A DNA stretch of 41,389 bases, from positions 1 to 41,389 of the forward strand of contig CAZPHH010000041.1 of NCBI GenBank assembly GCA_964586145.1, read 5' to 3'. Positions 8,095 to 15,176 of the stretch are shown here, in pieces. A model generated the notes under the pieces. The model saw only the letters and a list, made by a program, of their open reading frames with translations, ran no database searches and was not told the origin of the DNA. Position 1 is the stretch's first letter. Each line of letters starts with the position of its first letter. The position numbers and the translations under genes are program-made. Origin of the DNA: JAFGJQ01 sp964586145 (lineage in GTDB: Bacteria > Planctomycetota > Phycisphaerae > UBA1845).

Positions 8095-8129
8095 CTTCCC
8101 ATCCTCCGTTCGCATCTTCCCATCCTCCG
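8088..8129. repeat. 21-base tandem duplication carrying RBS and start codon
   Basis: There are two perfect adjacent 21-base copies, 8088-8108 and 8109-8129. Each, read on the minus strand, holds GGAGG, an 8-base spacer and ATGCG. Because 21 is a multiple of three, both ATGs are in frame with the lipoprotein. Confidence 0.85.
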
Positions 8130-8385
8130 AAGGCCGAGCCAACCGTGCCGGTACGATGGCTGGTCGTCGCCTCCCTTTCCCTTCCATCCGTGGACGCTTC
8201 AGGGCGTGTGCCGCCGGCTGGGGATATGGGTCGGGGTTCTGCGGGTCCGAAAAGCGTGGGCCAATCGCGCTGCAAACGGCAGTCGCGGGGCTCGTTCAGG
8301 CTGGGCAGGCCGTAACGACTGGGGGGATGCGCAGGCGGGACGCAACGTAGCGGCCGAGGCGTGTTCGGGACTTTCGACGCCGGTG

Positions 8386-9099
8386 TCAGGGCCGGGCGGC
8401 GCGGGCGGCCAGAATGGCTTCGGCGAGGTGGAGGTCAATCGGCTCGTCGACGTCGACGGTGTCGTGGGGGGCGACGACGATGGCGCGCCGATCGCGCCCG
8501 AGAAAGGCGTGAGGTTCGTCGGGTTTGTCGGTGGCGCCGAAGAGGGCCGATCGCGTCATGACGGTCAGCCCGCCGTCCAGGAGATACAGGGGCTCGAGAT
8601 CCTGTCTGCGGTAGTGAGGGTTCGGGCGGACCGGATTCATGCGGTCGTGGTGGAGGCGGAACATCCAATCGGGATGGTGTTTGCCCACGGGGGCGACGGT
8701 CTGCACGGAATCGGCGCCCGTTTCAATGAGGTGTTGAACGCCCTCGTCAATGATTCCGGGGCGGCGGACGGGAACGTTGCCGTAGAGCATGACCACGAGG
8801 TTCGTTTCGTGGGCGCAGCGTGTTTCGTGCTCGTACACCGCGTGGCGGAGAGCGTCGTCCAGGCGAGCGGTGTCGTCGGCCAGTCGGGCGGGGCGCTCGA
8901 TGCAGGCGATGCCCCGCATCTGAGCGAGCCGGATTACCTCCGGGCAATCGGTGCTCAGGGCGACTGCGTCGAGGTGCCGGGCCTCCTGGGCGTGATCGAA
9001 CGTGTACTCGATGACCGGTCGGCCCCGCAGCGGGCGAAGGCACTTGTTCGGCAACCCCTTGCTGCCCGCCCGTGCCAGAATGACCCCCAGAGTGAACAT
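8386..9099 (-). CDS. NeuA-like cytidylyltransferase
   Basis: This 237-residue enzyme belongs to the acylneuraminate/3-deoxy-sugar cytidylyltransferase family, which transfers CMP from CTP to a nonulosonic acid or related sugar. The nucleotide-binding start is MFTLGVILARAGSKGLPNK, matching the family ARxGSKGxxxK signature. Further matches are STDCPEVI, the ALRHAVYEHE region and the late VDVDEPIDLHLAE segment. Likely substrates include sialic, legionaminic or pseudaminic acid for surface glycans or flagellin; the sequence does not decide. No Shine-Dalgarno sequence is visible before the ATG. The flgM gene lies 143 bases upstream on the same strand, but a strong terminator separates them. No synthase (NeuB-like) gene is in the window. 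Confidence 0.87.
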   Translation of the reverse strand: MFTLGVILARAGSKGLPNKCLRPLRGRPVIEYTFDHAQEARHLDAVALSTDCPEVIRLAQMRGIACIERPARLADDTARLDDALRHAVYEHETRCAHETNLVVMLYGNVPVRRPGIIDEGVQHLIETGADSVQTVAPVGKHHPDWMFRLHHDRMNPVRPNPHYRRQDLEPLYLLDGGLTVMTRSALFGATDKPDEPHAFLGRDRRAIVVAPHDTVDVDEPIDLHLAEAILAARAARP

Positions 9100-9175
9100 C
9101 GCGCGTGGATCGGCGATTCATCTGCCCGGACTTGAACCAACTCGGCAGCGGGCAGGCTCGCCAAAGGCTCCTCGG

Positions 9176-9215
9176 TAAAAGAACTCAGGCCCGGTCGCCG
9201 TGGGCGGCCGGGCCT
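9176..9215 (-). terminator. Rho-independent terminator after flgM
   Basis: On the minus strand AGGCCCGG pairs perfectly with CCGGGCCT (8 bp) around a 13-base loop, followed by GAGTTCTTTT. It lies about 28 bases past the flgM stop. Confidence 0.75.
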
Positions 9216-9242
9216 CGTGGTGCAGGTCGTTTCATCGGTGGG

Positions 9243-9533
9243 TCAGCCGGCGAGGTCTGCCAGAAGCCGGTTGACGGTAATCGCGATCTTGTCGGGCGTT
9301 TCGTAGGTACCGGCCTGAATCTGTTCCCGGGCGGCGATCACCTTCTCCATGCGGATGTCAGGCAGGTCACGAGCGGCAGCCAATAGCGTGCCAAGCTCGG
9401 AAAGCTCCACTCGGTCTTGCAGCGTGCTTTGGTCCTCCGCAGCCCTTTGCGCTGCAGGCACGGCCGCAGCCGCATGGCTCGACGCGCGCGGCGCGGAACT
9501 CCGAAGCCCGTCGATATTGGTGATTTCGCTCAT
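9243..9533 (-). CDS. flgM: FlgM-like anti-sigma-28 factor
   Basis: FlgM binds and silences the flagellar sigma factor FliA (sigma-28) until the hook is complete and FlgM is exported. The 96-residue length is typical. The first 40 residues are Ala/Ser-rich and probably disordered. The conserved C-terminal half (about 41-96) contains RVELSELGTLL, the LPDIRMEKV core and the GTYETPDKIA segment that defines the family. The ATG has GGAG six bases upstream. A strong terminator follows. No other flagellar gene is in the window, so it is either isolated or at the edge of a scattered flagellar regulon. An upstream GTCGATAA resembles a FliA -10 box. Confidence 0.85.
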   Translation of the reverse strand: MSEITNIDGLRSSAPRASSHAAAAVPAAQRAAEDQSTLQDRVELSELGTLLAAARDLPDIRMEKVIAAREQIQAGTYETPDKIAITVNRLLADLAG

Positions 9534-10198
9534 CTAGGTCTCCACTCACCCGGTGGTCGCAACAGGTTGTTGCCCCGGCCCGTTACGCTCCGGCCTCGAC
9601 GCGCTCCCAGTCGCCGCAGAGCCGGATTGTTGAACAACATCCCCCCGCGGGCATCCAATGCCCGACCCGTTTGCCTTTCCTCCTTGAAAACGCTTGGGGT
9701 TCGCTGGGAAGAATCCCGTGCCGCGGTAGGAACGAACCGTTCCGTCGGTTCCCTATGACGGCCTACGCTAACGTCCGGAAGTATTATCGACGCAGTGCGG
9801 AGGGTTCTTGAAGAATTTTTAATCGGCAGGAGAGGACCGTGAGTTGAGCGTGTATTCCTCTGGTCTTCTCCCGATTTTCACAGGGCGCGGGCGCGCTGGT
9901 GTCACAAGAATACACAGGTTTCCGAAGCTGCCTGGCATCCCCCAAGTCCCGCACTCGCCGGGGATTCCGTGGGCTTGGTCAACCCGCGCAAAGTGGGTAC
10001 GCCCGATAATGTCGGGGATCCGAGGGTGGCCTCATGCGCGGGGCTGGAGCATGAACTCGGGTTGTGCCGTTGGGCCGGGCGTGGGGGCGGCGATCGGGAT
10101 TTGGCGGCGACGGAAGGGTGCTCGCTTATCGGACGAAGCGGCGCGCGGTCCCGGGCGGCCGACCGTTCCGCTGGCACTTCAGGAGGGGGACGCCGGAA
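9534..10198. other. Non-coding region upstream of flgM
   Basis: I see no convincing gene in these 665 bases. Structure present: a GCAACA-GGT-TGTTGC inverted repeat at about 9559-9573, a TTGTTGAACAA near-palindrome at about 9628, an AT-rich stretch around 9810-9822, and a 10-bp stem (GGAGAGGACC 9829-9838 with GGTCTTCTCC 9862-9871, one G-U pair, 23-base loop) followed by CGATTTT. The upstream 330 bases to 10198 look unstructured. Confidence 0.5.
9783..9811 (-). promoter_or_regulatory. Possible FliA-type or sigma-70 promoter toward flgM
   Basis: Minus-strand GTCGATAA (9791-9784) matches the FliA -10 consensus GCCGATAA at seven of eight bases. TCAA lies 16 bases upstream, against TAAA at 15 in the consensus. 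The overlapping GATAAT would also serve a sigma-70 promoter. The flgM start is about 250 bases away, so the link is tentative. Confidence 0.25.
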
Positions 10199-11053
10199 TC
10201 AGGCGACGGAGGCCAGCGGGCGGATCAACTGCACGAGCTCGCTCATGGTGTGATTGCTGCGAAGGTCGAACGGCAGGATCACGCCGTGGTTGTGATCACT
10301 GGCCAGGATGAGCATGCGCTCAAACCGCACTTCGTATCCGGTCTCCTGCGGCTGGTGGCCGCAGATGAACAGATCCACGTCAAGTCGCTCGGCCAGCTCG
10401 GCGAGTGCCGGTTCGTTCTGATAGCGACCCCAGAGAAGCGGATACACGCTTCCGCTGTCGCTCAGATCCAGCTCGGTCAGCGGTCGGTCGAACAGAGTCA
10501 CGTCGAAGTGCGCCACGTCGCGGTGCCCCGGCAGTGAATGCGAGATGAAGATTCGATTGGCCGTGCGGGCCGCGAGTGGGAACGTGCTGATGAACTCGAG
10601 GAGGGCCTGGTAGACCAGGTCCGCCTCGTCCTCGTACGTGGCCTTGACGCCGTTGTAGAAATCGTGCGTGACGATCCGACCGCCCTTGCTGATCTCGTGG
10701 TTCGTGAGCTGGGCGAGTTCATGGTTTCCCTGGATGAAATGCACCTGGTCCGGGTACTGTCGCTTCCACTTGGCGGCCTGCATCAGAACCAAGTGCGACA
10801 TGTCCTTGGCCGTGAGGTCCTCGGGTTCGCAATGGATCATCTCGTGGAGAATGACGTGCCGAGCGGGGGCGCGGTCCAGATCGCAGAATGTCTGGATTCG
10901 CTCCAGGTTCCGCTGGTGCCCATGCAGATCCCCCGTGACCACCAGTTGGCCGTAGTTGGGGAACTTCAGCAGGGAGCCGGAAAGGAAAGGATCCTCCCGG
11001 TTGAGGGCGGCTGCATCCTTGTAGATCTTTGCATCGACGATCGCGCTGGCCAT
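10199..11053 (-). CDS. Calcineurin-like metallophosphoesterase
   Basis: The 284-residue cytoplasmic protein has the PPP-type metallophosphatase pattern: GDLHGH at 41-46, GNHE at 109-112, a later FISHS histidine and FICGHQP near the end. The second metal motif of the family, GDxxDRG, is not recognisable. Its place is taken by HVILHEMIHCEPED, so the bridging aspartate may be replaced by a Glu or His. That could change the metal, the substrate or the activity. A real family relationship is clear, but whether the target is a phosphoprotein, a nucleotide or another phosphoester cannot be read from the sequence. It is divergent from the SEC-C/rsmG pair and 665 bases upstream of flgM. Confidence 0.85.
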   Translation of the reverse strand: MASAIVDAKIYKDAAALNREDPFLSGSLLKFPNYGQLVVTGDLHGHQRNLERIQTFCDLDRAPARHVILHEMIHCEPEDLTAKDMSHLVLMQAAKWKRQYPDQVHFIQGNHELAQLTNHEISKGGRIVTHDFYNGVKATYEDEADLVYQALLEFISTFPLAARTANRIFISHSLPGHRDVAHFDVTLFDRPLTELDLSDSGSVYPLLWGRYQNEPALAELAERLDVDLFICGHQPQETGYEVRFERMLILASDHNHGVILPFDLRSNHTMSELVQLIRPLASVA

Positions 11054-11331
11054 TCAATCCGATCTCAGTAGAACCACGCTGCTCTCACCAGATCGGCATT
11101 GTGGTGGCCCTTCGTGCCTGCGTCAACCAAGCCGGGCGCGCGGGTCGGGAACGCGACGGACAGAGTGCGTGCGGGCGGCGCTTGTCGTGGGATGGTGAAA
11201 ACGGTCGAAAGGTGTGGTTGCCGGGCTGGGGAAACACGGACCGGGATCGGGTATGATGGGGGCTGGCCGGCCGGCGGGCGGCCTGCGTGGGTCGCCGCCG
11301 GCGGGTGGGGCGTTGTGCGGAGGCTCAGTGG

Positions 11332-11544
11332 ATGGCGAAGGGCGCGGATGATCGTGGGGATCGGTACCACCGCAAGCGAGAGGAGAAAGAGCGGTACACC
11401 AAGCAGTTGCCGACGGACGATGAGCCGGAACTGCCGCCGCCGGTGGAGCCGATCACTTCGGACAAGGAGAAGGTCGGCCGGAACGACCCTTGCCCGTGCG
11501 GCAGCGGCAAGAAGTACAAGAAGTGTTGCGGGAAGGGAACCTGA
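11332..11544 (+). CDS. SEC-C motif mini-protein
   Basis: This 70-residue protein is a charged, probably helical N-terminal half (HRKREEKERY) joined by a Pro/Glu-rich linker to a C-terminal SEC-C zinc finger. The finger is CPCGSGKKYKKCC at about 54-66, the same metal-binding tail found at the end of SecA and in many small proteins. The ATG at 11332 has GGAGG eight bases upstream. The reading frame is open further 5' but lacks coding character there. It is 25 bases ahead of rsmG and probably in the same transcript. By analogy it may bind ribosomes or SecB-like partners through the zinc finger; no function is shown here. Confidence 0.82.
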   Translation: MAKGADDRGDRYHRKREEKERYTKQLPTDDEPELPPPVEPITSDKEKVGRNDPCPCGSGKKYKKCCGKGT

Positions 11545-11569
11545 GACGGCATGAACCGGGGGGTCTGGC

Positions 11570-12238
11570 GTGTCGGAGCGATTTGCGGTGGCGCTGAAGG
11601 GTGCGCTGTCTCCGTGGGGGCTTGAGCTCACGGCGGAGCAGGGGGCCGTGCTGGCGGCCCATTTCGAGGGCATGCTGGAAGCGAATCGGGAGTTCAACCT
11701 GACCCGCGCCACAGACCCGGCGGAGGCGGCGGTTGCGCTGTACGCGGACTCACTCGCCGTGGTGGCCTGGGCGCGCCGCAACGGGATGCACGTCCGGCAG
11801 GTGCTGGATGGGGGGACCGGCGCGGGGTTTCCGGCGGTCCCCGTGGCGGTGATGCAGCCGCAGTGGCAGGTGACGGCCGTGGACGCTACCGGCAAGAAGG
11901 CTCGTTTCGTGGACGAGATGGCCCGAAGGCTGGGCATCCGCAACCTGGCGGTGGTGCATGGCCGGGTGGAGGAGGTTTGCCCGCCGCCCACCTATGACCT
12001 GGTGCTGTTCAAAGCCGTCTCCCAGATCGACCGGTGCCTGAAATGGTGCCGGCGCCTGGTGTCCGGCGGAGGGTTCGCCGTTCTGTACAAAACGCCAGGG
12101 ATACGCCAGGACGAAGAGTCGGCCGGGCGGCGCATGGCCGATCGGGTGGGTTTCGCAGAGGTGGAGCCGTTCACCTACGCGCTGGGCCTCGACGTGCAAT
12201 CGATTGAACGCGTGTTGCGTGTGTACGTCCGGACGTGA
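11570..12238 (+). CDS. rsmG: 16S rRNA (guanine-527-N7) methyltransferase
   Basis: RsmG (GidB) methylates N7 of G527 in the 530 loop of 16S rRNA using S-adenosylmethionine; loss gives low-level streptomycin resistance in many bacteria. The 222-residue protein has the family's EFNLTRATDP start, the SAM-binding loop VLDGGTGAGFPAVP (usually VLDVGSGAGFPGIP) at about 78-91, the acidic VTAVDATGKKARFV second motif and the YDLVLFKAVSQID catalytic-region match (RAV is more usual). Start is GTG with a GGGGG stretch seven bases upstream. It follows the SEC-C gene by 25 bases. The usual neighbours gidA/parAB are not here. A hairpin overlaps its stop. Confidence 0.93.
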   Translation: MSERFAVALKGALSPWGLELTAEQGAVLAAHFEGMLEANREFNLTRATDPAEAAVALYADSLAVVAWARRNGMHVRQVLDGGTGAGFPAVPVAVMQPQWQVTAVDATGKKARFVDEMARRLGIRNLAVVHGRVEEVCPPPTYDLVLFKAVSQIDRCLKWCRRLVSGGGFAVLYKTPGIRQDEESAGRRMADRVGFAEVEPFTYALGLDVQSIERVLRVYVRT

Positions 12239-12263
12239 GGGCACGGCCTGCCGGCGTGCGTCC
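12231..12263. terminator. Candidate bidirectional terminator between convergent genes
   Basis: GCACG (12241-12245) pairs with CGTGC (12255-12259), extended by GGAC/GTCC outside. The structure spans the rsmG stop codon and ends just before the stop of the convergent gene at 12265. No T-run is present, so it is only a candidate. Confidence 0.35.
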
Positions 12264-12264
12264 C

Positions 12265-13032
12265 TCAACCGCTTCCCGGCTGCGGCACGATAGAGCCGAA
12301 GCCGCCGGCGCTGTTCCATCGCAGGCCGAGCGGCAGGAGGGTCAGCCAGCGCAGGAATCGCCAAAGGCGAAGCCGCGGCAGGTCGATCGTCCGCGGGCGG
12401 GCGCCCGCTGCCACGTCGAGACTGAGAATCTCCAGACCCGCGCGTCGGAATCGCAACAGCACATCACGCAGGTCTTCGACCGGCTTGGACCGCCTCTGCT
12501 GTAGAAGAAGCACCCGAACCACGCCCGCCGCGCCGAGCGTCTCGGCAGACGGGAAGTCCTGCGGGAAGACGATCCACCGGTTGTCGTACTGCCCTGGCGA
12601 GGGGCGAACACCCGCCTGCAGGCGTCGGCAATCCAACAGGAAGGCCGGCGGCGCGTCATGCGGCAGCGCCGCACGGGACAGGCTTCTGACGCCCTCCGCC
12701 AGGGCACGCATGATCGGCAGGACCTGGAGCACGGGAGACGGCCCCGGCGTTGTGTTGAACAGCGGCACGGGGCGGTAGCCGCGCTCGGCCAGTGCCAGTC
12801 CCGCGCGAACGGTTTCCGCGCCGGGCAGGTCGACGATCAGGGCGGTTGTGCCGTCGGCGGGCGGCAGAGTGGTCCAATCCGGCGGTTCCCCGCCGGGCAG
12901 CTCGGCCGTGTGCCAGGCCGTCCTGGGCAGGTGTGCGAAAAGCACAGGTTTGGCCCAGGGGGACCAGCGGCCCTCCGGTGGCGCCCAGGCCTCAAAGAGT
13001 GCGGCTTCATCGATTGGCGAGAGTGCATGCAT
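12265..13032 (-). CDS. Unknown protein of the DUF350/ATP-grasp operon
   Basis: I do not recognise this 255-residue protein. It has no signal peptide. Notable stretches are a WSPWAKPVLFAHLP segment, LIVDLPGAETVRAGLALAERGYRPVPLFNT (which looks like a strand-helix unit of a Rossmann-like fold), DNRWIVFPQDFPSAETL, and a hydrophobic C-terminal part (LWRFLRWLTLLPLGL) that might touch a membrane. The longer open frame to 13209 is antisense-like, and the ATG at 13032 is preferred, with GGAG ten bases upstream. It overlaps the 3' end of the ATP-grasp gene by 26 bases, so it is translationally linked and should work with it and the DUF350 protein. Confidence 0.72.
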   Translation of the reverse strand: MHALSPIDEAALFEAWAPPEGRWSPWAKPVLFAHLPRTAWHTAELPGGEPPDWTTLPPADGTTALIVDLPGAETVRAGLALAERGYRPVPLFNTTPGPSPVLQVLPIMRALAEGVRSLSRAALPHDAPPAFLLDCRRLQAGVRPSPGQYDNRWIVFPQDFPSAETLGAAGVVRVLLLQQRRSKPVEDLRDVLLRFRRAGLEILSLDVAAGARPRTIDLPRLRLWRFLRWLTLLPLGLRWNSAGGFGSIVPQPGSG

Positions 13033-14272
13033 CGGTTGATCGCTCCGCGAAGGGGTACGCGTGTTCTGCCAGCACGGCGGCCTCCTGCGCTCGCCCGTCG
13101 ATGAGAGGGGTGCGAGACAGGCGGCCGTACGCGCCGGCGCACCGACCGCTGATAACGAAGACGCCGAGGCAGGGGTATCGCAGTCCGTCCGGCGTCTGGA
13201 CCGGGACAAGGTCGAAGCGGCGCTGGACGACCCACTGGCCGGGATGCCAGCGCGCGGACGTGCTCATGCGACGAAGATCCGCGGGGCTGGTGATGCCGGG
13301 CAGGGCGACGTCTTCTCCGACGCGGCCCATGGCGTGCTTGAGCACCCAGTCCTGGCTGTGCCGCCAGGCGATGCGGCGCGGGTCGCGCGTTTCCGGCAGC
13401 AGCGCCCGCCAGGTCGGCAGCGACGCGTGCAGTCGGTCCCACACCAGCGGGAATCGCTTGGTCTGCGTCAGCAGGGCTGTCGGCGGATTGCACTGGGGCG
13501 TGGATGCCCGGAAGAAACCCGTCCACGCGGCCGAACGGGGCAGGTTCACAAGCCACTCGGCGGGGAAGAAGCGGAAAATGACGTCTGCGGGTACCGGCCG
13601 GGCCAGCCAGTCACATGTCACGACGGCCCGGCCACCGGTCCAGCGCAGGTTCGTCGGGCTGACCAGATGCCCGTTGACGCCGCGTCGGTCGAGGCCGCGT
13701 GCGACGAAGTCTGCCACCTGTCGATCGTCCGTGTAGGCGGTGGCATGTACGAGGGCGACGTGATGCGGGTTTGGCACGGCGGCCAGCAGGGCGTCGAGCA
13801 GGGCTTCTGCCGGATCGCCGACGGGCTCCGGTCCACCGCCGGCCGCCATGAGTGCTGCGATCCCGGAGGCCTCGATCAGGCCGCCGGGCACGTCTGTGTT
13901 GGCCTCGGAAATCCGCCAGCCGTTGGGGGTGGGGTGAAAATCGAACCGCGCGTAGCGCGGGCAAGTGTCGGTGTCACGATCGCCGCCGACGCGCAGTACC
14001 CGGCGGATCGCACGCGGCAGGCCGAGTTGGGCGTGCAGTTCCGGTCTCAGGCAAAGCTCTCGCTCGGCGGCGCGGGCCTCTGCGTCAAGCCGCTCCGCCA
14101 GGCGGGCGAGTTCTCGCCAGGTGCCGTGTGAGACGAGGATCGGGAAGCGGGCGAGAACACAGGTGTCCTCGACCTGCGGGTCCCACTTTCCGCACTCGAA
14201 GATGGCGCGGCGGCGCAGGGCGGCGTATTCGGCGGCAGGCAGCGCCGGCCCACATGCCAGCGGCGCGGTCAT
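13007..14272 (-). CDS. Glutathionylspermidine synthase-like ATP-grasp ligase
   Basis: The 421-residue protein resembles the C-terminal synthetase domain of glutathionylspermidine synthase and E. coli YjfC. These are ATP-grasp enzymes that form an amide between a carboxylate and an amine. Visible family signatures are the RISEANTDVPGGLIEASG segment (family form EyNaDtPt..lEa), the RWTGGRAVVTCDWLARP/FRFFPAEW middle part, and the end with LGVFVISGRCAGAYGRLSRTPLIDG. The N-terminal amidase domain of the E. coli bifunctional enzyme is missing, as in YjfC. The true substrates are unknown. The start ATG overlaps the DUF350 stop as ATGA, and the 3' end overlaps the next gene, so three genes form a tight unit. 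Confidence 0.82.
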   Translation of the reverse strand: MTAPLACGPALPAAEYAALRRRAIFECGKWDPQVEDTCVLARFPILVSHGTWRELARLAERLDAEARAAERELCLRPELHAQLGLPRAIRRVLRVGGDRDTDTCPRYARFDFHPTPNGWRISEANTDVPGGLIEASGIAALMAAGGGPEPVGDPAEALLDALLAAVPNPHHVALVHATAYTDDRQVADFVARGLDRRGVNGHLVSPTNLRWTGGRAVVTCDWLARPVPADVIFRFFPAEWLVNLPRSAAWTGFFRASTPQCNPPTALLTQTKRFPLVWDRLHASLPTWRALLPETRDPRRIAWRHSQDWVLKHAMGRVGEDVALPGITSPADLRRMSTSARWHPGQWVVQRRFDLVPVQTPDGLRYPCLGVFVISGRCAGAYGRLSRTPLIDGRAQEAAVLAEHAYPFAERSTDACTLANR

Positions 14273-15069
14273 GGCAGGCTCCCCACGGATGCCACGTACG
14301 CGGCCGATCCGCCCAGATAGAACAATGCCGGAATGACGCCGGCGAGCATGGGATCACCGTGCGGGCGATCGGGCGACAGTCTGGCGATCTGGCAGATGCA
14401 TACCTCGGCGGCGGCCACCGCGACGACCGGCCAGCCCATTTGCACGAAGTCCGCCGCCGTGGCCCCGGCGGACACCCAGTCGCCCGCGACCGCCCGACCC
14501 AGGATGAGCCCCCAAGCCGTCAGCACGGCCCCCAGGCGCAGCCCGGAGGCGATGTCGCGGTTGATCGTGACACGATCGGTCAGCCCCGTGACAGCGTCGA
14601 CCGCCATCCAGAGAAGGATCAGCGCGGTGCCGGCCAGGGCGGCGCTGAACAGCACGACCCACCATCCCGGTCCGTTGCCGATGTTCCCGCCGGCGTAGGA
14701 GAAAGTTATGCCCAGCATGTAGCCGGACAGAGCGATTCCCGCGGCGGTGTTGCGGCGTTCGACGATGTCCTGTCTTGCGTAGAGGCCGTACCAGACGGAG
14801 AACCGCTGCAGGATGCCCAGCCAGGCGATTCCGAGCAGCAGGTACATGGCGATGTACTTCGGGTCGTCCGTCACGTCATCCGCGGCGGCGTGGCGCAGCA
14901 CGATGAACAGGAACGCGCCGCACGCGACGGGCGTCAGCCAGAGCGGCCATCGCCGGCCGATCGGGCAGACCAGCGGCGGCGCCCGAAGGGCGGTCAGCAG
15001 CCAGGCGATCGCGAAGAAGAGCGTTGCGGCCGCCGAGACGCAGAGTACGAAGACCTCATCGCCGGACAT
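14269..15069 (-). CDS. DUF350 family inner-membrane protein
   Basis: The 266-residue protein has about eight hydrophobic segments and looks like two tandem DUF350 units after an N-terminal two- or three-helix part. The repeats are visible as the GIALSGYMLGITFSYAG and RLGAVLTAWGLILGRAVAG helices. DUF350 (YjfL) proteins are small membrane proteins of unknown function that in E. coli sit in the yjfIJKLMC cluster with the GSP-synthase-like YjfC, the same pairing as here. The ATG at 15069 has GGAGG five bases upstream, which discards the longer open frame to 15462. It overlaps the ATP-grasp gene by four bases. It lies 107 bases after the last glycosyltransferase copy. Confidence 0.82.
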   Translation of the reverse strand: MSGDEVFVLCVSAAATLFFAIAWLLTALRAPPLVCPIGRRWPLWLTPVACGAFLFIVLRHAAADDVTDDPKYIAMYLLLGIAWLGILQRFSVWYGLYARQDIVERRNTAAGIALSGYMLGITFSYAGGNIGNGPGWWVVLFSAALAGTALILLWMAVDAVTGLTDRVTINRDIASGLRLGAVLTAWGLILGRAVAGDWVSAGATAADFVQMGWPVVAVAAAEVCICQIARLSPDRPHGDPMLAGVIPALFYLGGSAAYVASVGSLP

Positions 15070-15176
15070 GGATTCCTCCAAACTGCCGTCCGGCGGCATT
15101 ATCCGCCGTTGTTGATCCGTTGGAAGGGCCGGGGAGACCATGTGTCTCACCGAGCACCAAAGAGCATCGCGCGGCC

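Noticed and set aside
9100..9140. GGTTCAAGTCC on the minus strand, resembling a tRNA T-arm
   Set aside because: The T-stem pairs poorly (two wobbles and one mismatch), and no D-arm, anticodon arm or acceptor stem can be drawn around it.
9558..9573. Sigma-54 promoter for flgM (GGCAAC...TTGC)
   Set aside because: The spacing between GG and GC is 12 bases, not the required 10.
9844..10311. 155-codon plus-strand frame between flgM and the metallophosphoesterase gene
   Set aside because: It overlaps the end of the real antisense gene, is Gly/Arg/Trp-rich and lacks a ribosome site.
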